A stretch of DNA of 15,918 nt from CADEED01 sp044871085 (GTDB lineage Bacteria; Pseudomonadota; Gammaproteobacteria; Steroidobacterales; Steroidobacteraceae), in the NCBI GenBank assembly GCA_044871085.1, contig JBIOZI010000032.1, positions 1 to 15,918 of the forward strand, given 5' to 3'. Under the pieces are notes generated by a model that made no database searches, was not told where the DNA came from, and worked only from the letters and a program-made list of their open reading frames with translations. Within the stretch, counting starts at the first letter, position 1. Every line of letters starts with the position of its first letter. A program made the position numbers and the translations under genes. Shown here one piece after another: positions 1-7,513 of the stretch.

Positions 1-19
1 TGAGTATCGTGGAGTCAGG

Positions 20-256
20 ATGGTCACCCGCCTCGCCGCATATTCTTCACAAGCCAACCGTAATGCGATCACCATTACGTTGTGGCAACTGATCGGGAAC
101 AAGGAAATTCCAATGGAGTTGACGGTCGAAGAAGGGCGCGGACTTACATATTGGGATGGCATCAAGTGGGACCAAGATGCGCCGGGAGCCGGCGAGATGT
201 GCGTACTCACTCCGAAACTTGGTTTGTTCAGCTCGGTATCGATCAAGGCGAAATGA
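20..256 (+). CDS. Hypothetical protein, possibly the 3' end of a longer gene
   Basis: The frame encodes 78 residues from ATG 20 to TGA 254-256. GGAG at 11-14 sits five bases before this ATG, which is good ribosome-binding spacing and supports a start here. However, the same frame stays open to the left edge, so the gene may begin outside the window and the ATG may be internal. The product is soluble, with no signal peptide or membrane segment, and looks beta-rich with several aromatic residues (for example LTYWDGIKWDQ near residues 42-52). I recognise no family. The stretch is visibly less GC-rich than the rest of the window. It has no co-directional partner in view; the gene to its right is on the opposite strand and converges on it. 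Confidence 0.5.
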   Translation: MVTRLAAYSSQANRNAITITLWQLIGNKEIPMELTVEEGRGLTYWDGIKWDQDAPGAGEMCVLTPKLGLFSSVSIKAK

Positions 257-389
257 TCCGCGCAAAGCGCGGGTACGAATGAAAAAGAAGAAGTATCCAA
301 GCAGCCGCCGCGCAAGGATCGATTTGACGTTGAAGTGATCGGATGTTTCGCAGCGCGGATATGAGCGGCAAGACCCAGACCGGCCGCGC
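257..389. other. Short intergenic stretch with a small hairpin
   Basis: Directly after the stop codon at 254-256 there is a hairpin with arms CCGCGC (258-263) and GCGCGG (267-272) and an AAA loop. No T-run follows, so it is at best a weak 3' end or mRNA-stabilising structure for the left-hand gene. A 19-codon frame at 279-338 begins with a lysine run but has no convincing ribosome-binding site. Nothing else is evident here. Confidence 0.4.
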
Positions 390-426
390 AAAAAGAACGG
401 GCCGCCCTCGCGGGCGGCCCGTTCTT
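390..426 (-). terminator. Rho-independent terminator of the first TonB receptor gene
   Basis: The hairpin has a 15-base-pair perfect stem, with arms 393-407 and 412-426 and a four-base TCGC loop. Read on the minus strand, the stem is followed by five T residues (complement of A390-A394). It begins 18 bases after the TAA stop of the receptor gene. The stem is strong enough that it may also stop plus-strand transcription from the left-hand gene, although the plus side has only a poor T-tract. Confidence 0.9.
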
Positions 427-444
427 CATCTGCAGCAACGGTAG

Positions 445-3400
445 TTAGAACTCGTACGAGAAGCCGACGCGCACCGAACGCGGTGCCTGGTACGTGCGTG
501 GCTGGCCGTAGAACGGCGCGGGAACGTTCTTCGCGCCCGTCGCCGCCGTGCGCACTTCACCCTGCTCGACCACCCGCGACACGGAGTCGGCATTGAGGAC
601 GTTGTAGACGTCGAGACGCATCACGCTCGACCCCTTGGCGCCCTCGAACAGCCGGTACGCGAAGCTGAGATCGAGATTGGTGACCCAATCCGTCCGTCCC
701 TGCGAGCCGCGCGTGGTCGGCTCGTCCGCGAACCGCGAAGGAGCGACCCCGAGCGCCGCGAGCTGCGTCGCCAGCGCGCCCGTCACGTTCGCCAACTGGG
801 CTCCGCGCGGGCAGAACCAGCTCGACGGCGTTCCCGAGTTGGGCGCCAGCGGATCCACGGCCGGCGGCACGTAACCGATGCATCCGTACGGACGTCCGGA
901 CTGCACGATCAGGTTCGCGCCCGCCGTGAACTTCTCCCACATCGAATAGCTGCCGCTCAGCTTGAAGCTGTGCCGACGGTCGTTCGGCAACGCACCGAAC
1001 GCGCCGATCATGTTGGCCGCATGGTCGAAGTCCTGCGTGATCGACGTGTCGGTCTGACCGACGTCCGACTTCACCGCGCCCTCGTAGTTGCCGCGCGACT
1101 TCGACCAGAGATAGGAGCCTTGCAGGCTCCACACATCATCGAAGGGCCGGTTGAATGTGAGCTCGATGCCGTCGTACTTGCGAACGGCCGAGGGAAGATT
1201 CATGTCTCCCTTGGTGAGGTCTATCCATTGCGGGTCGTACGCCGGATTCGGATTGCCGGCAGCGTCCGCACGACCCTCGCCGTTGATGTCCAGGAACACG
1301 CGCGCCGGATCGCCCGGGTTGACGAGGACGAACGGGTAGATGCTCGGATCGACGTCCTCGCAGGGCAGGCCATTGCGGATGCAGTATCGGTTGATGGCAT
1401 CGCCGATCGCGGTGTCCTCGATCGTGCTCTCGAGCTCGCGCTTCGTGTAGCGCAGGCCGGCCGACCAGCCGTCGAACCAACCTCCGTCGAAGCGGTGCTC
1501 GAACCCGATGCTGAATTCCCGTTCGAACATGGGCTTGAGGTCGGCCGCGATGACGGAACGCGGATCCGGCGCCGAGGGTGGGCTGAAGTAGTCCGTCGGC
1601 CCGATCTGTGCGCCCACCGTCGGGAATCCGCTGGCGTCGATGACGAGGTTCCCGGCGCCATCGCGCGTGGTCTGGAAGTACTGGTCGGTGTAGACCTCTC
1701 CCGAGCTCGCACGGATCGAGGTGTTGGTCGCGATGGGTAGATAGTAGTCGCCCATCGAGGCGAACATGCGGTTGCGGCCGCTCTCGTCCATGTTCCAGCT
1801 GAAGCCGATGCGCGGCGCGATCTGATCGGAGATCTTGACGTAGCTCTGGCCCTGCACGTTCTTGTAGTCGTACACGTCGCCGCGCAGACCGAACTGCAAC
1901 GTGAGCGACGGAGTGATCGACCAGGAGTCCTGCACGTACCAGGCGGACTGGATCGCCTTGAAGTCGCCGATATTGGCGAACGTCAGTTTCTCGACGCAAC
2001 CGTTCACGCCGGCGCCGGCCGGACAGTCGCCCTGCACGTAGCCGTAGTAGAGCGCACCGCCGCTATAGGCGCTGACCGCGGTGCTCAGCAGGTCCTCGTA
2101 GTCGTAGCCGACGCGCACGTGGTGTTCGCCCGCGCCATTGAAGTAGACGTCGGCGTCGAGGCGATAGGTGTCACGTGTGTCCACGCCCACGAGATTGAAC
2201 GGACCCGCCTGGCGACCCAGTGTCACTGACCCGCCCGTGGTGCCGAAGTCGAGGATGCCCGGCTGCTCGATGTACGGGCCGAAATCGCCATAGTGGCTCT
2301 TCGTCCTGCCGGCCAATGCGGATAGCGTCAGGTTCGGGCTGAACACGCCGGTGTACTGCAGGATGGCATTGCTGCCGCCGGACTTCTGGCTGTACTTGAG
2401 TAGTGAGCCATCTTCATTCGTCAGGCCTGCCACGGGCAGAATCGCGTTCTCCGCCTTGCCATAGTTCCACGGCTGGTACTCGCTCGTCTCCGTATCAGAG
2501 AAGTAGGTGGCCTCCACGCGATGGTTGTCGGTGAAGACGAAGTCGAGCTTCGCCGCGTAGCGGGGATCGTTGTACTGCGTATTCGTGTACGTGCCGTTGT
2601 TCGTGGTCGGATTCGTGTACGCCACGGCGAGCCAATTGTCGGTCTGGCGCGGGTTCACGAGGCCCATGAAGAAGATCTTGTCCTTCCAGATGGCGCCGCT
2701 CGCCCAAACCGTTTGCTCGCTGAAGTCCTGCTTGACCTTTCCCTGGATGTCGATGATGCCCACCGAGTTGTTGCCGCCCGGGCGGTAGGTGGTCGGTCGC
2801 GACGCGCGCAACGAGTCCGGCGACCAGTAGGCACTCACACCCCAGTGGAAATCGTTCGACCCGGAGCGCGTGACGATGTTGATGATGCCGCCGGTGCCGC
2901 GACCAAACTCGGCCTGGTATCCGCCCGTCTTCACTTCGATCGTCTTGATCATCTCGAACGGCAGGTCGGCGTAGCCGAGGAACGTGCGCTGATCGGTGAC
3001 ATTGAGACCGTTGACGTAATACGCACTTTCGGCGGCGGAGGTGCCGGCCACAGTCACCGCGTTCTGGTTGCGACGCACGCCGTTTGCCACGATGGACGGA
3101 TCGGCCAGCGACACCGTCGGAGCCAGCATCACCGTCGCGTTGATGCTGCGCGCGAGCGGAGTGCGATCGGCGATGTCCTGGACGTCGAGCGAGATGCCGC
3201 TATCCGTCCTGCCGAAGTCCTTGATGGAGCGCACGGCCGAAACCGTCACCTCGTCTAGCTTCTCGCCTTCCTTGCCCAGCGTGAACGCGAACGTGCTGGC
3301 GCCGGGCGCCACCGTGATCACGCGGGACTCGAGCGACGCGAAACCCGGCGCCTGCACGGTCGCCTTGTACGTGCCACCCGGTATCGCGGAGAGGCGGAAC

Positions 3401-3720
3401 GCGCCGGAGTTGTCCGCCGTGACGCTGCGAACCGTGCCCTGGTCCGAAACCAACTCGACCTTTGCCGAAGGGATGGGTTGCCCTTTTTCGTTGACGACAT
3501 GACCCGCGACATCGACGGTGGTGTACGCCGCCGCCACCGCGTAGTTCGGCGCCAGTGCCGACACGCCGATTCCCGCCAAAACCAGTGAGCCACTCGCGAT
3601 GGCCGCGCGGGTCATCTTCAAGATTGGATGGTTCGCGAGGGCGGTCCTGACGGCCCTGCGGATCGATAGTTTGCCTTCGCACGCCTGTTGGTCGCGCCCT
3701 TGGTGAGACTTCAGTTTCAT
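445..3720 (-). CDS. TonB-dependent receptor, Oar-like, with carboxypeptidase-regulatory N-terminal domain
   Basis: This 1091-residue outer-membrane protein probably takes up a large or scarce substrate using TonB energy; the ligand is unknown. In order it has a long basic N-terminus and signal peptide (hydrophobic core about 39-57, cleavage near AVA-A at 63), a CarboxypepD_reg-like domain (about 69-155), a TonB-box-like DEVTVSA segment, a plug with YVNGLNVT (235-242) and KTGGYQAEFGRGTGG, then a barrel with QIAPRIGFSW and GNYEGAVKSD (from 877). It ends in aromatic YEF, as outer-membrane barrels do. Six cysteines form three close pairs in predicted loops. ATG 3720 is chosen because AGGGGA (3729-3734) lies eight bases upstream. 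An in-frame ATG at 3615 would give an ordinary 30-residue signal peptide. The gene is monocistronic with its own terminator. It is a paralogue of the receptor at 7514-10396. Family assignment is firm; substrate is not. Confidence 0.93.
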   Translation of the reverse strand: MKLKSHQGRDQQACEGKLSIRRAVRTALANHPILKMTRAAIASGSLVLAGIGVSALAPNYAVAAAYTTVDVAGHVVNEKGQPIPSAKVELVSDQGTVRSVTADNSGAFRLSAIPGGTYKATVQAPGFASLESRVITVAPGASTFAFTLGKEGEKLDEVTVSAVRSIKDFGRTDSGISLDVQDIADRTPLARSINATVMLAPTVSLADPSIVANGVRRNQNAVTVAGTSAAESAYYVNGLNVTDQRTFLGYADLPFEMIKTIEVKTGGYQAEFGRGTGGIINIVTRSGSNDFHWGVSAYWSPDSLRASRPTTYRPGGNNSVGIIDIQGKVKQDFSEQTVWASGAIWKDKIFFMGLVNPRQTDNWLAVAYTNPTTNNGTYTNTQYNDPRYAAKLDFVFTDNHRVEATYFSDTETSEYQPWNYGKAENAILPVAGLTNEDGSLLKYSQKSGGSNAILQYTGVFSPNLTLSALAGRTKSHYGDFGPYIEQPGILDFGTTGGSVTLGRQAGPFNLVGVDTRDTYRLDADVYFNGAGEHHVRVGYDYEDLLSTAVSAYSGGALYYGYVQGDCPAGAGVNGCVEKLTFANIGDFKAIQSAWYVQDSWSITPSLTLQFGLRGDVYDYKNVQGQSYVKISDQIAPRIGFSWNMDESGRNRMFASMGDYYLPIATNTSIRASSGEVYTDQYFQTTRDGAGNLVIDASGFPTVGAQIGPTDYFSPPSAPDPRSVIAADLKPMFEREFSIGFEHRFDGGWFDGWSAGLRYTKRELESTIEDTAIGDAINRYCIRNGLPCEDVDPSIYPFVLVNPGDPARVFLDINGEGRADAAGNPNPAYDPQWIDLTKGDMNLPSAVRKYDGIELTFNRPFDDVWSLQGSYLWSKSRGNYEGAVKSDVGQTDTSITQDFDHAANMIGAFGALPNDRRHSFKLSGSYSMWEKFTAGANLIVQSGRPYGCIGYVPPAVDPLAPNSGTPSSWFCPRGAQLANVTGALATQLAALGVAPSRFADEPTTRGSQGRTDWVTNLDLSFAYRLFEGAKGSSVMRLDVYNVLNADSVSRVVEQGEVRTAATGAKNVPAPFYGQPRTYQAPRSVRVGFSYEF

Positions 3721-3728
3721 AGTCTTCG

Positions 3729-3734
3729 TCCCCT
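3729..3734 (-). promoter_or_regulatory. Ribosome-binding site that decides the receptor start
   Basis: On the minus strand AGGGGA precedes ATG 3718-3720 by eight bases. The frame is open further upstream to another ATG at 3831, but the extra 37 residues look like untranslated leader and no comparable site precedes them. This supports the 1091-residue product. Confidence 0.7.
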
Positions 3735-4157
3735 GATGTTTTTGTTCCGGATGCGCAGCGCGCATTCGGGTTGCAGGGGATTTCGCGTTGAGGAATAGGC
3801 AACGCCGCGGCCGATGGCACACAGCAGCCACCCTGGAATTCCCCCGAGCCTGAGGGAATCACCCGACCGAACATGGATTACCCACGCCAGCCCCCAACCA
3901 CGAGGACTCGCGCGTCAGCGCCCATGAAAACGCTAAATCTCCTGCAAGGAGGTCGAGACTAACACGCGCTGTATTGGGTACAACGCGATGTACGGCCGCG
4001 CGCCCTGCGGCGGGAGGCGCGCCAGCGCGAATCGAGCTACTTGAGGAAATTTGAGGCGTCGGCGCCATGTCGCGGCGCACCACGCGACGTGTCGCGGGCA
4101 CGGCCTGCGACGTCGCCAAAATGAAAAAGCCATCTGAGGCGATCACACATTCTTTTC
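3735..4157. other. Non-coding leader region of the first receptor gene
   Basis: No convincing gene lies here; open frames on either strand show no family signature. The promoter of the minus-strand receptor gene should be in this stretch, but no clear -35/-10 pair is visible. A small inverted repeat at 3939-3951 has arms CTCCT and AGGAG with a GCA loop. It places an SD-like and an anti-SD-like sequence in one hairpin inside the probable leader. On the minus strand a 15-codon frame (3878-3925) follows, but GGAG is 13 bases from its ATG, too far for a confident call. Confidence 0.45.
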
Positions 4158-4370
4158 ATGCTTCCCGCGACCGGTGACGAGGGCCGGAAAAACTTCGACG
4201 CAAAGGACGTCGCCGTAGTCGAGCGCAACCTGGGTGCCGACTTCGTCTATTTCGTCGACGCCAACGAGCCGGCGGGCTTCATTCACCCGTACTTACTTCT
4301 CGATTCGCTCCTCGAGTACGTCAGCGCGGCGTACAAACGCCTGGTTGAGCGTCTGGGAAAGGTGCCGTGA
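4158..4370 (+). CDS. Small hypothetical protein or gene remnant
   Basis: The 70-residue frame runs from ATG 4158 to TGA 4368-4370. The translation reads like a genuine protein, with acidic and hydrophobic alternation and a plausible C-terminal helix (YVSAAYKRLVERLG), and codons are mostly GC-ended like its neighbours. No Shine-Dalgarno sequence precedes the ATG, and an in-frame stop lies at 4122-4124, so it is either a weakly translated small gene or the 3' remnant of a lost one. I do not recognise the family. It is convergent with the c-di-GMP gene, whose stop codon is only ten bases away, with no terminator between them. Confidence 0.4.
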   Translation: MLPATGDEGRKNFDAKDVAVVERNLGADFVYFVDANEPAGFIHPYLLLDSLLEYVSAAYKRLVERLGKVP

Positions 4371-4380
4371 CGCCGTGCGC

Positions 4381-7152
4381 TCACTTTTCCCTCATGGACC
4401 GGAACCGCCCGGTCGCGGAATACTCGACGGCCTCCCCGATGTTGCTGGCGAGCACACGGCGCCGGCGCGTCGCCGCGACGTCGAGGATCTCCTCGACCGG
4501 CATGGCTTTGCCGAACAAATAGCCCTGCCCCACCTTGCAGCCCAGCGTCAGCAGGATGTCGCGTTGTGCGTCGAACTCGATGCCTTCGGCGACGGTGTCG
4601 AGGCCGAGCGCGTCGGCCAGCGACAGGATCGCCTTCGCGAGCGCGGCGGCGTCCGCGCCGTCACTGCTCCCATCGGCACGCGCCAGGCGCTCGACGAAGG
4701 AACGATCGATCTTGAGGATGTCGATGGGCAGGCGATGCAGATATGAGAGTGAGGAATAGCCGGTGCCGAAATCGTCGAGCGCGAGACGCACACCGACGGT
4801 CTTGAGCTCCGCGAACGTGCGTTCGATGTGCTTGGAGTTCTCGAGCAGGAGGCTCTCGGTGACTTCGAGGATGAGACAGTCGGGCGCGAGCCGGTTGTGC
4901 CCGAGCGCTTGGCGTACGTCCTCGGCGACATGGCCCTGGTTGAGATAGCGGCTCGAGACGTTTACCGAGACGCGCACGGCGTGGCCCAGCGCGATGTCGC
5001 GTTGCAGGCGTGCGCCGTCCGCGCAGGCGCGGTTCAGCATCCACTGCGTCATCGGCAGGATCTGCCCGGTCTCCTCCGCGAGCGCGATGAAATCGCCCGG
5101 CAGCACCAAGCCGCGCTTCGGATGACGCCAGCGCATCAGCGCTTCCACTCCTACCAGGTGCCGCGAGGCCAGATCGACGATGGGCTGGTAGTGCGCCTCG
5201 AACTGCTGTTGCGCGATCGCCGTGGTGAGCTCGTTCTCGACGCGCAAGCGGCGGCGCGCCGCACGCAGCATCTCGGGCTGAAACGACTCGGCGTGTCCCT
5301 TGTCGTGCGACTTCGCCGAATACATGGCGGCATCGGCATTGCGCATGAGCCGCTCGACGTTGCTGGCGCGGTCCGCAAGCGCGACGCCGATGCTCGCGCC
5401 GACGTGTACCTGCTTGCCGTCGAGGTCGAAAGGCTGGCGGCAGACGTCGGTTATCTGGCGCGCGACGGCCATCGCGGCGTCGATGTTCGGCGCATGGTCG
5501 ATGAGCACGGCGAATTCGTCACCTCCCAGGCGCGCGACCGTGTCGCCGGCGCGCGTACACTGGACCAGGCGATGGGCGAAGTTGCGCAGCAGTGCATCGC
5601 CGGCGCTGTGCCCCAGGCTGTCGTTGACGGTCTTGAAATTGTCGAGGTCGATGAACAGCACCGCGGGCGTCATGCCATCGGCGATGCGCTTGACGGCCTG
5701 GTGCACGCGGTCGGAGAACAGCGAGCGGTTGGCGAGCAGCGTGAGCGGATCATGGAACGCGAGCGTGCGCAGCTGGTCGTTGAGGCGGGTGGCATCCGTC
5801 GTGTCGCGAATGTTGAGCGTCACACCGCCGATCGATTCCACGTGGCACAGGTTCGCGATCACCATCTTGTAGGAACGCTTCTCGCCGCTTTCCTGCGGAA
5901 TCGAGAACGAGGCGGTCTTCTCGGACTGCGGGCTGCGCAGCACCTCCTCGAAGAGCGCGCGCAATTGCACGCCCGCGTGGCCGAGCACATCGTCGATGCG
6001 CCTGCCGTCGAGGTCGTTGGGACTCGCGCCGAGCAAAACTTCGGATGAAGGGCTCGCGTAACGGATTATTCCTTCGCGATCGATGATGGCGATCATGTCG
6101 CTGGAACGGCGTACGAGCTCGGTGAGCCGCTCGTCGAAGCGGCGCGTCGCGACCTCACGGTTCAGCCCGACGACCTCGCGCGTCGCGAGCGCCTGGCCGA
6201 ATACCACGAGCAGGGTGGCCGCCAGCACGACGAACACCAGCACCGGCGATTGAATATTGGCGAGCTGCAGCCGGTCGTCGAGCAAGGCGACGACGCTGAC
6301 CATGAGTGCGACGATCGGCAGCGAGCCGCGCAAATCGCCGTGCAGTCCACCGGTACTCGAGTTGAGCTTGCGCTGTTGCCGCTGTGTATGCGCGGAGGCG
6401 ACCATGCACAGGTAGAAGATGTGGTACACGAGGTCCATCGGCGCGGCGGTGTCGGCATCCTGGCGCAACTGCGTGTTGACCCAAACCAGATCCGACACCA
6501 GCGTGGCCACGAGTGCGACCAGCAGCCAGGCGATCGCGCGCTCGGAACGCCAGTCGGTGACCTGCATCGCGAGCATCGCCCCGGCGATGATGCAAGTGCC
6601 ATTGCCGATACCGTAGCTCGCCGCGGACCAGTTCTGTGCCAACTCGTGCGAGTTCATCGTCGTGAGCGGCGCGAGCGCCGTGAACCACAGCAGCGCCCCG
6701 AAGCCGACCACGAGCGTTGCGAAATCCACGAGCGAACGCAGCGTGTTCATGCGGCCGCCGACATCGAAATAGAGCGTGATGCATGCGGCCGCGGCAAGCG
6801 GGTAGTAGAAGAGCCACAACACGTCGGGCCACGCGCCGTACACGGAGCTCGCGGTGAGCTCGCTGTATCCCCAACCAGTGCTCGCGACGATATCGAGGAC
6901 CTCTGCCGCGAAGATCAGACGAAACGCGAGGCGGCGCTTGGATGTCAGCGCGCGGTCGGTCATCACCGGCCACAACAGCACGAGCAGCGTGATGATGATG
7001 GGAAAAGATCCCCACGCGGCGATGAAGTCGGCGACCCGTTCCCCGCCGAAGCCGAAATTGAGCGCGGCCAGGCACGTCATCGAGTAGACGATGCACAGCG
7101 AAAGCGCCGTTCGTGACCAGCGATCGACGAGTTTCCCTAGGGCATTTCCCAT
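4381..7152 (-). CDS. Membrane-anchored PAS-GGDEF-EAL c-di-GMP cyclase/phosphodiesterase
   Basis: This 923-residue inner-membrane protein is predicted to make and degrade the second messenger c-di-GMP. The first ~325 residues hold about ten hydrophobic segments, a multi-pass sensor I cannot assign to a named family. A PAS domain follows (about 335-455), then GGDEF (from about 460) and EAL (to about 890). The cyclase motif GGDEF is intact at 543-547, with the inhibitory RxxD site (R534, D537) five residues before it. The phosphodiesterase motif EAL is at 670-672, and DDFGTGYSS, LKID and AEGIE are all present, so both activities look possible. A TGA lies two codons before ATG 7152 in frame, which makes this the most upstream ATG; its ribosome-binding site is weak. 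The gene is divergent from the second receptor and probably monocistronic. Output direction cannot be read from sequence. Confidence 0.95.
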   Translation of the reverse strand: MGNALGKLVDRWSRTALSLCIVYSMTCLAALNFGFGGERVADFIAAWGSFPIIITLLVLLWPVMTDRALTSKRRLAFRLIFAAEVLDIVASTGWGYSELTASSVYGAWPDVLWLFYYPLAAAACITLYFDVGGRMNTLRSLVDFATLVVGFGALLWFTALAPLTTMNSHELAQNWSAASYGIGNGTCIIAGAMLAMQVTDWRSERAIAWLLVALVATLVSDLVWVNTQLRQDADTAAPMDLVYHIFYLCMVASAHTQRQQRKLNSSTGGLHGDLRGSLPIVALMVSVVALLDDRLQLANIQSPVLVFVVLAATLLVVFGQALATREVVGLNREVATRRFDERLTELVRRSSDMIAIIDREGIIRYASPSSEVLLGASPNDLDGRRIDDVLGHAGVQLRALFEEVLRSPQSEKTASFSIPQESGEKRSYKMVIANLCHVESIGGVTLNIRDTTDATRLNDQLRTLAFHDPLTLLANRSLFSDRVHQAVKRIADGMTPAVLFIDLDNFKTVNDSLGHSAGDALLRNFAHRLVQCTRAGDTVARLGGDEFAVLIDHAPNIDAAMAVARQITDVCRQPFDLDGKQVHVGASIGVALADRASNVERLMRNADAAMYSAKSHDKGHAESFQPEMLRAARRRLRVENELTTAIAQQQFEAHYQPIVDLASRHLVGVEALMRWRHPKRGLVLPGDFIALAEETGQILPMTQWMLNRACADGARLQRDIALGHAVRVSVNVSSRYLNQGHVAEDVRQALGHNRLAPDCLILEVTESLLLENSKHIERTFAELKTVGVRLALDDFGTGYSSLSYLHRLPIDILKIDRSFVERLARADGSSDGADAAALAKAILSLADALGLDTVAEGIEFDAQRDILLTLGCKVGQGYLFGKAMPVEEILDVAATRRRRVLASNIGEAVEYSATGRFRSMREK

Positions 7153-7513
7153 CGATCAGGTAGTGGCGGTGTCGCGGACATTCATCCGCAGATGTTCGCA
7201 AAGACACCCGCGGTACGACTGGATAGTGGTCACATCTGCCGCGGCTCCCGGGCGCGCGAGCGCCCGCCCGGTACCTCGACTCGCGCGAGTGCGAACGGCG
7301 TCGCATTCGCGGGCGGCATGCGCGCGGCCGGCCGGCACCGGGTCGGCCGGTCAGCGGACAGACCATTCGAACCGCCGGTCCGCGCCAATCCGATTCGCGT
7401 AACCAGAGCCGCGATGTGGCGCGACGCGGTGATCCACTCGGCCCGGAATCTGTTAGCTTCGCCGGCACGCTTGCGCGGCCCGACGCGCCGCCTAACTAAT
7501 ATCTGGAGTCGAC
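7153..7513. promoter_or_regulatory. Divergent intergenic region between the c-di-GMP gene and the second receptor
   Basis: These 361 bases should contain both divergent promoters. Two GC-rich inverted repeats are visible. One has arms GGGCGC (7250-7255) and GCGCCC (7260-7265) with a GCGA loop. The other has arms CCGGCCG (7328-7334) and CGGCCGG (7344-7350) with a nine-base loop. Either could be an operator or a leader structure. A possible -35/-10 pair, TTGCGC (7470-7475) and TAACTA (7492-7497), would place the transcription start almost on the receptor's ribosome-binding site, so I do not rely on it. I see no coding sequence here. Confidence 0.5.

Noticed and set aside
279..338. A 19-codon frame starting with a lysine run
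   Set aside because: There is no good ribosome-binding site and it is too short to judge.
4828..6048. A 406-codon open frame on the plus strand opposite the GGDEF-EAL gene
   Set aside because: It shadows intact catalytic motifs on the other strand and shows no family signature.
7156..7185. A nine-codon frame ending three bases before the GGDEF-EAL start, a possible leader peptide
   Set aside because: No clear ribosome-binding site and no attenuator-like codon bias or hairpins; it is in the same frame as the gene, so it may be just chance.
7470..7497. A TTGCGC/TAACTA promoter candidate before the second receptor
   Set aside because: It would start transcription on the ribosome-binding site, leaving no usable leader.
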